DNA from: Lysobacter capsici
GTDB lineage: Bacteria; Pseudomonadota; Gammaproteobacteria; Xanthomonadales; Xanthomonadaceae
Length of the DNA: 64,000 nt
Assembly (NCBI RefSeq): GCF_014779555.2
Contig: NZ_CP094357.1
Location: forward strand, 6,175,189-6,239,188
Direction: 5' to 3'
Shown here: in pieces, positions 35,536 through 44,693 of the stretch
Position numbering within the stretch: position 1 is the stretch's first letter
Layout of the letters: every line of letters starts with the position of its first letter
Notes under the pieces: generated by a model
What the model was told of the DNA's origin: nothing
What the model saw: the letters and a program-made list of their open reading frames with translations, nothing else
Databases searched by the model: none
Position numbers and translations under genes: made by a program

Positions 35536-36075
35536 TCAATACACCGCCAGGTCGCCGCAACCGCCGGTCAGCGCGTCCATGCCGTCGACATGCACCTGCA
35601 CGCTGTGCATGTGCTTGTTGTCGCCGTCGTCGATGCACTCGCCGGCCTTGATCTCGATCGTCATCGGCTTGGCGCCCTGCTTGGTGGCCAACTCGCCGCT
35701 GAGCACGATCAGGCTGCTCGATGCGTCGGCCGGCTGACCGTTGTAGCGCGCGCTGCCGCTGGCCTTCTCGCCGCCGCTGCCCCAGGTCAGCTCGACCTGG
35801 TGGTTCATCTCGCCGGTGGCGTGGATGTCGATGCTCCAGTGCTCGCCGAAGCCCTTGAACGCGGGCACCGGACTGACCTTGCCGACCTGATCGGCGCCGA
35901 TCTTGCCCATCGGCTGATCGGCCGGCGCGGCCGGAGTGGGATCGGCCGCGGGCGCAGCCGTGGCGGCCGTGGCGGCCTTGTTCGCATCCACGGCCGGCGG
36001 ATCGGCGACCGGCGGCTTGGAACAGGCGGCGAGAACGGCCACGGTGAGGATCGCGGCGAGGGGCATCAGGCGCAT
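35536..36075 (-). CDS. lipoprotein, GCG-motif family member 3
   Basis: 179 aa. A lipoprotein signal peptide (MRLMPLAAILTVAVLAAC) has lipobox LAAC; the lipidated Cys is followed by Ser-Lys, consistent with outer-membrane sorting. AAGGA precedes the start. A low-complexity Ala/Pro linker covers about residues 20-55. The globular domain begins FKGFGEHWSIDI and ends ALTGGCGDLAVY, echoing the F-x-G-x-x-x-W start and GCG-D/N end of the two exported proteins at 28.8 and 30.3 kb. Its Cys pair (AGECIDD and GGCGDL) sits in the same relative positions. Function is unknown. Confidence 0.8.
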   Translation of the reverse strand: MRLMPLAAILTVAVLAACSKPPVADPPAVDANKAATAATAAPAADPTPAAPADQPMGKIGADQVGKVSPVPAFKGFGEHWSIDIHATGEMNHQVELTWGSGGEKASGSARYNGQPADASSSLIVLSGELATKQGAKPMTIEIKAGECIDDGDNKHMHSVQVHVDGMDALTGGCGDLAVY

Positions 36076-36094
36076 GAGCGTTCCTTGAGGCAGA

Positions 36095-36330
36095 AATTAG
36101 TTCACAGGAGCGAGCAGTGAGTAAGAGCAAGCGTGAAGCGGGCGCGAAGGCGTGAGAAACGAGTGCATGCCTTTACTCATTCCTCGCTCCTGTGAACTCA
36201 TTCAAGGCAGGAATGAGTGCACAGGAGTGAGCAGTGAGTAAGAGCAAACCGAAGCGGGCGCGAAGGCGTGAGAAACGAGTAGCTGCCTTTACTCACTCCT
36301 CACTCCTCACTCCTCACTCCTCTGAACTCA
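36095..36330. repeat. two ~118-bp imperfect tandem repeats
   Basis: GTGAGTAAGAGCAA recurs at 36116 and 36234. Each unit runs from CACAGGAG, through GCGGGCGCGAAGGCGTGAGA, to TTTACTCA and ends in CTCCT-rich complement of its own start, so each can fold on itself. The second unit ends in a short CACTCCTCACTCCT tract. It fills the gap between the lipoprotein and the ABC permease. Confidence 0.85.
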
Positions 36331-36334
36331 TTCC

Positions 36335-37149
36335 TCAGCTCCTGAGCCCTACGCCGCGCTTGAGCAGCCACAACGCCAGCGACGACAGCGCGACCACGAA
36401 CGCGATCATCAGGCCGTAGGCCATCGGCAACGGCACGTCGCTGCTGCCGAGCAGGCCGTAGCGGAAGGCGTTGACCATGTAGAAGATCGGGTTGGCGTGG
36501 GTCGCCGCTTCGGCCCAGGCCGGCAGCAGCTTGACCGAGTAGAACACGCCGCCCAGGTAGGTCAGCGGGGTCAGGATGAAGGTCGGCACGATCGCCACGT
36601 CGTCGAACTTCTTCGCGTACACCGCGTTGATGAAACCGGCCAGCGAGAAGATCGTCGCGCCGAGCAGCACCGTGGTGAGGGTCACCAGCGGATGCGGGAT
36701 GCGCACGGCGGTGAAGCACATCGCGATCATCAGCACGATCGCGCCGACCATCAGACCGCGCAGCACGGCGCCGGCGACGTAACCCCACAGGATCACCCAG
36801 TTGGGCATCGGGCTGACCAGCAACTCCTCGACATGTCGACCGAACTTGGCGCCGAAGAAACTCGAGGAAATATTGCCGTAGCTGTTCTGGATCACGCTCA
36901 TCATCACCAGCCCGGGGACGATGAACTCCATGTAGGTGTAGCCGCCCATGTCGCCGATCCGCGAGCCGATCAGGCCGCCGAAGATCAGGAAGTACAGGGT
37001 CATGGTGATCGCCGGTGGCACCAGGGTCTGGCCCCAAATGCGCAGGATGCGCGCGACTTCGCGGCGCACGATCGTGCCCAGCGCGACCAGGTTGCGGCGC
37101 GCGGCGGTGGGCTCGACGGTGTTGGCCGGCTGCACCGGAAGGATCTGGC

Positions 37150-37153
<4 letters not shown>
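36335..37153 (-). CDS. ABC-2 type transporter permease (YadH-like)
   Basis: 272 aa with six predicted helices and the ABC-2 permease layout. Typical motifs are MTLYFLIFGGLIGSRIG, YMEFIVPGLVMMSVIQNSYGN, EELLVSPMPNWVILWGYV and LTPLTYLGGVFYSVKLLPAW. Resemblance is to E. coli YadH. The start codon overlaps the stop of the ATPase gene by 4 nt (ATGA), so the two are translationally coupled and should form one exporter. The substrate is unknown. The stop lies immediately beside the repeat pair at 36.1-36.3 kb. Confidence 0.92.
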
Positions 37154-38178
<1,025 letters not shown>

Positions 38179-38562
38179 TGCGGGGTGGTCTCGATCGCTG
38201 GCCGCGGGCCTCGCGGCGAATGGCTTAGTATAGGCGGCCCCGTGGCGGCACTCCGGCCACAGACTGTTGCGAAATCCCGCGTTGCGATGCCCGGCACGGG
38301 TCGCGCCCGGCCGACGCGGTCGACGGATACGCCCGGGCTTTGCACAGTCGGGTATTGCGCCACCGCCTTGGGTCCGGATCGGCCTGATTGGAGCCGGCTC
38401 GGTTGAGGTCTGCCTGGTTGAGACCCACTTGGTTGAGACCACTTGGCTGAAATCGCGCGGTTCGACCGCGGCGGCCCAGCCGGTCGCGACACCCGCCGGT
38501 CCGATCGCCGCTTCGGCCGGACCGCCCACCGAGAACGCCCTCCACATGAAGCCGTCCCGCAC
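38179..38562. other. divergent intergenic region (ABC operon / ferredoxin reductase)
   Basis: About 380 bp holding promoters of both flanking transcription units. A minus-strand TATACT (38227-38232) could be the -10 of the ABC operon, but I see no matching -35. GGTTGAGACCcACTTGGTTGAGACCACTTGG-like short direct repeats lie near 38415-38450. Open frames through the region are not supported. Confidence 0.4.
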
Positions 38563-39309
38563 ATGAAGCAATTCCCGCTCAAGCTCGTTTCGCGCCGGAT
38601 GCTGGCCCCCACGGTCGGCCACTACGTGTTCCTGCGCGACGACGGCGAGCCGCTGGACTACATCCCGGGCCAGTTCATCCAGGTCCACTTCCAGTACGCC
38701 GACGGCACCTCGACCAAGCGCAGCTACTCGCTGGCGACCATCCACGACCACGCGCTCGGCGCGGGCGAGACGGTCGAGATCGCGGTCAGCTACGTGCCCG
38801 GCGGCGCGGCGACGGCCTTGTTCGAAGGCTTGAACGAAGGCGACCCGATCCTGGCCAGCGGCCCGTTCGGACGCTTCTGCCTGATGCCGGCCGACGCCAA
38901 TCGCCGCTATCTGTTGATCGGCACCGGCACCGGCGTGACCCCGTACCGGGCGATGCTGCCGCAGCTGGAAACCCTGATCCGCGAGCGCGGCATCGAGGTG
39001 GTGCTGCTGTTCGGCGCGCGCACCCCGGACGAGTTGCTGTACGGCGACGAGTTCCGCGCCTTCGCCGAGCGCGAACCGAATTTCCGCTTCATCCCGTGCT
39101 TCTCGCGCGAGCTGCCGGCCGATCCGCACCCGGACGTGCGCCAGGGCTATGTGCAGCAGTTCCTGGCCGAATTCAGCCCGAACCCGGACGGCGATATCGC
39201 CTACCTGTGCGGCAACCCGAACATGGTCGACTCGTGTTTCGAGGCGCTCAAGGAGTATGGGTTGCCGGTGCCGCACATCCGGCGCGAGAAGTACGTTTCG
39301 TCGAAGTGA
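38563..39309 (+). CDS. fpr: ferredoxin/flavodoxin-NADP+ reductase
   Basis: 248 aa. N-terminal FAD-binding barrel with RSYSLAT (the RxYS flavin motif), the phosphate-loop-like GGAATALFEGL, and C-terminal NADP domain with GTGTGVTPYRAMLP, LLFGARTPDELLY and YLCGNPNMVDSCFEAL. It ends IRREKYVSSK, the usual compact bacterial Fpr tail that stacks on FAD. It moves electrons between NADPH and ferredoxin or flavodoxin, feeding Fe-S assembly and oxidative-stress responses. ATG 38563 gives MKQFPLKLVSRRML, where homology starts. It appears monocistronic. Confidence 0.93.
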   Translation: MKQFPLKLVSRRMLAPTVGHYVFLRDDGEPLDYIPGQFIQVHFQYADGTSTKRSYSLATIHDHALGAGETVEIAVSYVPGGAATALFEGLNEGDPILASGPFGRFCLMPADANRRYLLIGTGTGVTPYRAMLPQLETLIRERGIEVVLLFGARTPDELLYGDEFRAFAEREPNFRFIPCFSRELPADPHPDVRQGYVQQFLAEFSPNPDGDIAYLCGNPNMVDSCFEALKEYGLPVPHIRREKYVSSK

Positions 39310-39383
39310 GCCAGCGACTGGCGAGCGGCGGGTGGGTGCGCCGTCGTCGCCGTCGGATCCGATCGCGGTGGTTTGAAGATTCG

Positions 39384-39620
39384 CGGTCGCGGCTTGCGCC
39401 GCTCCTACAGGGAGCGCTGCGCAAGTCCGGCCTGCCCCTGTAGGAGCGGCGCAAGCCGCGACCGGGTGACATCCCGTGGCGGCGCAAATCCGCCGCAGCA
39501 GCCAGCGCCGCGCTAACCACGGCGATTTTCAGCCAACACCAGGAGCGCTGCGCAAGTCCGGCCTGCCCCCTGTAGGAGCGGCGCAAGCCGCGACCGCGTG
39601 ACATCCCGTGACGGCGCAAG
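39384..39620. repeat. REP-type elements and an ~80-bp direct repeat
   Basis: REP cores with the consensus TGTAGGAGCGGCGCAAGCCG occur at about 39384-39410 (minus), 39438-39464 (plus) and 39570-39596 (plus). The first two are inverted to one another. A longer direct repeat (from GAGCGCTGCGCAAGTCCGGC to GTGACATCCCGTG) covers about 39412-39490 and 39542-39620. The rest of the gap between fpr and the hydrolase gene (39310-39835) shows nothing else definite. Confidence 0.9.
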
Positions 39621-39835
39621 CCTGTCGCCAGCCACGAAGGCCGGACGGGTCGCGGCGGTTTTCGTCGGTGGATAAAGCAACGCATGCGGCCGATGGCGAA
39701 AGCGGCCACGGTTGGCCGGGCTTCGGGTTGAAGCACCGGGCTTCAACTTCTTCCTCTTCGAGTGGTCACATCCTCCGCGTAGCTCCCGTCTGTCATCCTT
39801 GAAGGCGCACCCGCCTTGGCGATGAGACACCGACC

Positions 39836-41410
39836 ATGCATCGATTCGGAACTGGACACCGGCCGCGTTACGCGGTCGTGGGATTGGCCGCGACGCTCGC
39901 GGCGCTGATTCTCGGCGGCTGCGGCCGCGACATCCCGCCCGCCGCCGCGGGCGCGGCGAACAAGGGCGAAAGCACCGCCGCGATCAAGCGCCGTTACGGC
40001 CGGATCGTGTTCGACCCGTGCACGCTGTCGTCGCCGCAGGCGGCCGGCACCATCGCCGCGCAGTGCGCGCAGTTCGAGGTGCCGCAAAACCCGGCCGAAC
40101 CGGGCGGCAAAAAGCTCAAGCTCAACATGGCCTGGCTGCCGGCCACCGACGAAGCCGGGGTCGCGCCCGATCCGGTGTTCTTCCTCGCCGGCGGCCCCGG
40201 CCAGGCCGCGACCTCGTCGTGGCCGCTGGTCGACGGCGCGTTCCGCGAAGTGCGCAAGCACCGGCATATCGTGCTGATCGACCAGCGCGGCACCGGCCGC
40301 TCGGCGCCGCTGCTGTGCCGCGGCGCCGCGGGCGTATCCGAGGACGCAGCGGCCGCGCCGACCGATCCGCAGGCCGCGAACGACGCGATGCTGCGCGCGG
40401 TCGAGCGCTGCGCGAAGGAACTCACCGTCGACGCGCGCCACTTCACCACCACCGACGCGATCGCCGACCTCGACGCGGTGCGCGCGGCGATCGGCGCCGA
40501 CAAGATCGACCTGGTCGGCGTGTCCTACGGCACCCGCGTGGCCCAGCAGTACGCCGGCCGCTACCCGCAGCACACCCGCGCGGTCGTGCTCGACGGCGTG
40601 GTGCCCAACGAACTGGTGCTCGGCAGCGAGCATGCGCAAAACCTCGACAGCGCCCTGGCCCAGCAATTCAAGCTGTGCCAGCAGACCCCGGCCTGCCGCA
40701 CGCGCTTCGGCAGCGAGCCGCGCGAGCAGCTGCGCCAGCTGATGGCGCGGCTGCAGGCCGAACCGGTCGAAGTCGACTACCGCGATCCGAACACCGGCGA
40801 GCAGAAGCGCGAGCGGGTCACCGCCGGCCACGTCGCGATGCTGACCCGGATGTTCTCGTACGCGCCCGAAGCGGCCTCGCTGTTGCCGCTGATGCTCAAC
40901 GAGGCCGACCAGGGCCGCTACGGCCCGCTGATGTCGCTGTCGACCATGATCGGCGGCCAGCTCGACGAAGACCTCAACTACGGCATGCAGCTGTCGGTGA
41001 TCTGCGCCGAGGACGCCGACCTGTTCAAGCCCAACCCGGCCGACGCCGGCACCGTGCTCGGCGACGACATGCAGACCACGCTGGCGGCGCAGTGCAAGGT
41101 CTGGCCGACCGGCCAGCGGCCGAAGGACTTCCATGCACCGTTCAAGTCCGACGGCCCGGTGCTGCTGCTGTCGGGCGAACTCGATCCGGTCACCCCGCCG
41201 CGCTACGGCGAGCAAGTGCTCAAACACCTGCCCAACGGCCGCCACCTGGTGCTGCGCGGCCAGGGCCACGGCGCGCTGCGCATCGGCTGCACGCCGAAGC
41301 TGCTGGGCCAGTTCATCGAGACCGCCGACGCCAAGAAACTCCAGGCGCGCTGCCTGGATACGCTGGGCTACGTGCCGCCGTTCGTTTCGTTCAATGGGTG
41401 GGAGCCCTAA
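39836..41410 (+). CDS. lipoprotein alpha/beta hydrolase (tripeptidyl aminopeptidase-like)
   Basis: 524 aa. The N-terminus ends in LAALILGGC, a lipobox, so it is probably an envelope lipoprotein. Oxyanion region FFLAGGPGQAA and DQRGTGRSAPLLC lead to the nucleophile S230 in GVSYGTR, with D450 in SGELDPVTPP and H478 in GQGHGALR completing the triad. The C-terminal TAP-like domain (about 405-500) is typical of secreted tripeptidyl or prolyl aminopeptidase relatives (SlpD/E group), so peptide trimming in the periplasm is likely. Ester hydrolysis cannot be excluded. The gap to the next gene is a single hairpin repeat. Confidence 0.88.
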   Translation: MHRFGTGHRPRYAVVGLAATLAALILGGCGRDIPPAAAGAANKGESTAAIKRRYGRIVFDPCTLSSPQAAGTIAAQCAQFEVPQNPAEPGGKKLKLNMAWLPATDEAGVAPDPVFFLAGGPGQAATSSWPLVDGAFREVRKHRHIVLIDQRGTGRSAPLLCRGAAGVSEDAAAAPTDPQAANDAMLRAVERCAKELTVDARHFTTTDAIADLDAVRAAIGADKIDLVGVSYGTRVAQQYAGRYPQHTRAVVLDGVVPNELVLGSEHAQNLDSALAQQFKLCQQTPACRTRFGSEPREQLRQLMARLQAEPVEVDYRDPNTGEQKRERVTAGHVAMLTRMFSYAPEAASLLPLMLNEADQGRYGPLMSLSTMIGGQLDEDLNYGMQLSVICAEDADLFKPNPADAGTVLGDDMQTTLAAQCKVWPTGQRPKDFHAPFKSDGPVLLLSGELDPVTPPRYGEQVLKHLPNGRHLVLRGQGHGALRIGCTPKLLGQFIETADAKKLQARCLDTLGYVPPFVSFNGWEP

Positions 41411-41412
41411 GA

Positions 41413-41515
41413 GCCGGGAATCGGGAATGGGGAATCGGGAATCGCAAAGCTCCCACCCCGCTCCGACGCACCGCTTTCACGATTCCCAATTCCCGATTCC
41501 CCATTCCCGGATTCC
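41413..41515. repeat. GGGAATCG-family long hairpin
   Basis: Left arm about 41414-41444 (built of GGGAATCG/GGGAATGG units) and right arm about 41485-41515 (CGATTCCC/CATTCCCGG units) face each other around about 40 nt. It is the same family as the array at 25.9-26.2 kb. It occupies the whole space between the hydrolase stop and the ABC ATPase start, ending one base before the ATG. Confidence 0.92.
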
Positions 41516-41516
41516 C

Positions 41517-42263
41517 ATGATCACCGCCCACGACCTGCATAAAGCCTTCAAGACCAAGACCGGCACCGTCAACGCCGTGCAAGGCGTCGATTTCCAAGCG
41601 CACGACGGCCAGATCACCGGTCTGCTCGGGCCCAACGGCGCCGGCAAGACCACCACCTTGCGCATGCTCTACACGCTGATGCAGCCAGACCGCGGCGAAG
41701 TGCGCGTGGACGGCATCGACGCGCGCAAGGACCCGGCCGCGGTGCGACGCGCGCTGGGCGTGCTGCCCGATGCGCGCGGCGTGTACAAGCGCCTGACCGC
41801 GCGCGAGAACATCGCCTACTTCGGCGAACTGCACGGCATGAGCCGCGCCCAGATCGAGCAGCGCACCCGCACCCTGGCGCAGGCGCTGGACATGGGCGAC
41901 ATCCTCGACCGCCAGACCGAAGGCTTCTCGCAAGGCCAGCGCACCAAGACCGCGATCGCGCGCGCGCTGGTCCACGACCCGCGCAACGTGATCCTCGACG
42001 AACCCACCAACGGCCTGGACGTGATGACCACGCGCGCGATGCGCGGGTTCCTGCGCGGGCTGCGCGAAGAAGGACGCTGCGTGATTTTCTCCAGCCACAT
42101 CATGCAAGAGGTCGCCGCGCTGTGCGACCGCATCGTGATCATCGCCAAGGGCCAGGTCGTGGCCGCCGGCACCGCCGACGAACTGCGCGCGCAGACCGGC
42201 GAAGACAATCTGGAAGACGCCTTCGTCAAGGCGATCGGCAGCGACGAGGGCCTGCACGCATGA
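41517..42263 (+). CDS. natA: ABC transporter ATP-binding protein (NatA-like)
   Basis: 248 aa. Walker A GPNGAGKTT at residues 38-46, degenerate signature FSQGQRTKTAIARAL, Walker B NVILDEPTNGLD, and switch FSSHIMQEV. The non-canonical SQGQ signature is typical of NatA-type ATPases. With the next gene it forms a NatAB-like ABC-2 exporter; B. subtilis NatAB extrudes Na+, but that substrate is not shown here. No Shine-Dalgarno is visible because the preceding bases belong to the hairpin repeat. It overlaps the permease by 4 nt. Confidence 0.9.
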   Translation: MITAHDLHKAFKTKTGTVNAVQGVDFQAHDGQITGLLGPNGAGKTTTLRMLYTLMQPDRGEVRVDGIDARKDPAAVRRALGVLPDARGVYKRLTARENIAYFGELHGMSRAQIEQRTRTLAQALDMGDILDRQTEGFSQGQRTKTAIARALVHDPRNVILDEPTNGLDVMTTRAMRGFLRGLREEGRCVIFSSHIMQEVAALCDRIVIIAKGQVVAAGTADELRAQTGEDNLEDAFVKAIGSDEGLHA

Positions 42264-43447
42264 AGACCGGTTCGTTTTCCGCCATGTGGGCGGTGATCCG
42301 CAAGGAACTGCGCGACATCTCGCGCGATCGCCGCACCCTGGCCATCGCCTTGTTGCTCGGCCCGTTGCTGTATCCGTTGCTGATGCTCGGCATGGGCGCG
42401 CTGGCCGAGAACCGCGCGCGCACCCAGCTCGACACCGAACTGCGGGTGCCGGTGCGCGGCGCCGAACACGCGCCGAACCTGATCAAGTTCCTCGCCACCC
42501 AGAACATCGTCGCGATCCCCGCGCCGGCCGATCTGGACGCGGCGATCCAGCAGCAGGACTTCGACGTCGGCCTGATCATCGCCGCCGACTACGCCACGCA
42601 GTGGAAGGAAGGCCAACCGGCGCTGGTCGAGATCGTCCAGGACAGCACCCGCCGCGACGCCGAGATCCCCAGCCGGCGCGTGCGCGCGGCGCTGGAGGGC
42701 TACAGCCGCCAGGTCGGTGTGTTGCGTCTGTTCGCGCGCGGCATCGCCGCCAACGTCGCCCAGCCGGTCAACGTCGGCGACCGCGACGTGGCCACGCCCG
42801 AAGCCAAGCGCGGCCTGGTGCTGTCGGCCTTGCTGCCGTACCTGCTGATCATGACCTCGTTCATCGGCGGCGCGTACCTGATCATCGACGCCACCGCCGG
42901 CGAGCGCGAACGCCAGTCGCTCGAACCGCTGCTGGCCACGCCGGCGCCGCGCGGCGCGATCGTCAGCGGCAAGATCGCCGCGGCCTGCATCCTCGGCTTG
43001 ATCTCGCTGCTGCTGACCTTGTTCGCGTTCAAGCTCAGCGCGCAGATGAGCAGCGGCATCGGCCAGATGCTCAACGTCAGCTTCGCGGCGATCGGCAAGA
43101 TGCTGCTGATCCTGCTGCCGATGTCGTTCATCGGCACCGCGCTGCTGACCTACCTGTCGGCCGCGGCCAAGAGCCTGAAGGAAGCGCAGAGCCACATCAC
43201 CTGGCTGATGCTGATGCCGCTGATCCCGACCTTCGTGCTGATGGTCAATCCGCTCAAGACCCAGCTGTGGCAGTTCACCGTGCCGTTCCTGTCACAGAAT
43301 CAGCTGCTGTTGAAGGTGATCCGCGGCGAAGCGATCTCGGGGCAGATCTGGGCGGTGTATCTGGCGACCGCGTTCGCGTTGGCGGCGGTGCTGTGGTTCG
43401 CGGCGGTGCGGCGGTATCACAACGAGAAGCTGGCGATTGCGGGGTGA
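42260..43447 (+). CDS. natB: ABC-2 permease (NatB-like)
   Basis: 395 aa. One N-terminal helix (ALLLGPLLYPLLMLGMGAL) is followed by a large extracytoplasmic domain (about 60-210) and then about five C-terminal helices, the NatB/CcmB-like arrangement. The family motif DATAGERERQSLEPLLATP is present. Start at 42260 overlaps the ATPase stop (ATGA), so the two are translationally coupled. It is followed directly by a repeat element. Confidence 0.9.
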   Translation: MKTGSFSAMWAVIRKELRDISRDRRTLAIALLLGPLLYPLLMLGMGALAENRARTQLDTELRVPVRGAEHAPNLIKFLATQNIVAIPAPADLDAAIQQQDFDVGLIIAADYATQWKEGQPALVEIVQDSTRRDAEIPSRRVRAALEGYSRQVGVLRLFARGIAANVAQPVNVGDRDVATPEAKRGLVLSALLPYLLIMTSFIGGAYLIIDATAGERERQSLEPLLATPAPRGAIVSGKIAAACILGLISLLLTLFAFKLSAQMSSGIGQMLNVSFAAIGKMLLILLPMSFIGTALLTYLSAAAKSLKEAQSHITWLMLMPLIPTFVLMVNPLKTQLWQFTVPFLSQNQLLLKVIRGEAISGQIWAVYLATAFALAAVLWFAAVRRYHNEKLAIAG

Positions 43448-43479
43448 TGGAGTGGGGGGATGTGGCTGAGGCTGGAGCT

Positions 43480-43775
43480 GGAGCGAAAGCAAAAGCGAAT
43501 CCCCCCTGCCCCCCTTTTGCAAAGGGGGGAAAAGCACTGCGCTGCACAGCACACCTCACGCACGCGCACGCACCACGCACCACGCACCACGCACCACAGC
43601 ATGCATCACAGCGCGGTGCGGTGGGTGCGGTGGGTGCGGTGGGTGCGGTGGGTGCGGCAGCCATGCTTTCATCCGCGCGCATGAATCGGTGCCCACTTTG
43701 GAAAAGGGGGCACGCGCTTGCGAACCATCGAGGTCGAGGCACCGATCGTTGCGCGGGGGATTCGCTTTAGCCGCG
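43480..43775. repeat. single copy of the 24-kb repeat family, split by simple repeats
   Basis: GCGAATCCCCCC plus CCCCTTTTGCAAAGGGG on the left, and CCCACTTTGGAAAAGGGGGC plus GGGGATTCGCTTTA on the right, are the ends of the 24.2-25.3 kb unit in the opposite order. Between them lie an ACGCACC tract (about 43560-43600) and a GGTGCGGTG tract (about 43616-43656). The gap between natB and the SUKH gene (43448-43833) holds nothing else recognisable. Confidence 0.88.
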
Positions 43776-43833
43776 CCGCCGCGATCGCGTACCCGCGCAC
43801 CCACGCATGGATCCGCGATGCCGCACGACGCAC

Positions 43834-44424
43834 TCATTCATCGACAAAGACGAACGCCCGCTGCAGGAATCGCGAAAACGATTCGGCGATGAAGTAAACG
43901 TTCTGGTACTTCGCTTCCGCCGGCATCGCCCTGCCGGTCTCCTCGCGGTAGTCGCGCTCGTCCCATTCGTGCTCGTGGTCCCACCAGTAGAACCCCGGGG
44001 TTCGGTCGCGCGCATCGATCAGGCAGACCAGATTGCCGGCCCCATCGGTGGCGACCGGCAGACTGCGATCGGGCAGGCGACCTTGGTAATTCCGCAACGC
44101 CCAGTCGAAGCCCAGACGATCCGGCAGGCGCTCGTCGGCGCCGAAGAAGGTCGCGACGATCGAACCGGCGAAGCGCGCGTTCGCGATCTCCGTGTCCGCC
44201 GCGTGCAGGTACTCGGGACGGTCGCGCAGCGGCTCGCTGGCCACCTCTTCCTTGAAGTTCAGCCCGCCGCCCAGGCGGGCGAGGAAGTCGCGGTAGTCCC
44301 CGGGCAGTTCGAAACCGATCCGGCGTTCGAGCTGCCGGATCGCGAAGGGGTCGAGCGGCGCGAAGGCATCGGCCGTGGCCCTGGTCACGCCGCCGAGCCG
44401 CTGTAGTTCGTTCTGGTAATTCAT
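43834..44424 (-). CDS. SUKH (SMI1/KNR4)-family protein
   Basis: 196 aa, with GGAGA just upstream of ATG 44424. The N-terminal SUKH signature AIRQLERRIGFELPGDYRDF followed by LARLGGG (Ile/Glu/Leu-Pro-x-x-Tyr-x-x-Phe pattern) and the C-terminal aromatic block GFYWWDHEHEW fit SMI1/KNR4 proteins. Many SUKH proteins are immunity factors against contact-dependent nuclease toxins. No toxin is adjacent, so it may be an orphan immunity gene or a housekeeping SUKH protein. It is probably cytoplasmic. It lies between the natAB operon and the TonB-domain gene. Confidence 0.78.
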   Translation of the reverse strand: MNYQNELQRLGGVTRATADAFAPLDPFAIRQLERRIGFELPGDYRDFLARLGGGLNFKEEVASEPLRDRPEYLHAADTEIANARFAGSIVATFFGADERLPDRLGFDWALRNYQGRLPDRSLPVATDGAGNLVCLIDARDRTPGFYWWDHEHEWDERDYREETGRAMPAEAKYQNVYFIAESFSRFLQRAFVFVDE

Positions 44425-44636
44425 CGTCTCTCCATGGCGGAGCGAGGGCCTGGACGCGACGCGCGACCGCGTCGTCTGGTCCAGGCCGGCGACGTGATCG
44501 TGCCGACCCGCATCCCCGGCCGAGGCGCGCCGCGCACGATCGCCACCGCCCGTGGCCGGCACGGTACGGTACGGCCGCGTGCGACCGCTTCGGCGAAGTC
44601 GCCGGTCCGCTCGCCAAGCAAGCCCAGCCGCGAACG

Positions 44637-44666
44637 AAAAAGCCCGGCTCGCGCCGGGCTTCTTCG
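44637..44666 (-). terminator. rho-independent terminator of the TonB-domain gene
   Basis: AAGCCCGGC and GCCGGGCTT stem with short loop. Read on the minus strand, it ends in TTTTT (AAAAA at about 44637-44641 on the plus strand). It lies just downstream of the stop at 44694. Confidence 0.85.
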
Positions 44667-44693
44667 TTTCCTTCGATCACCCAATCAACCCGA

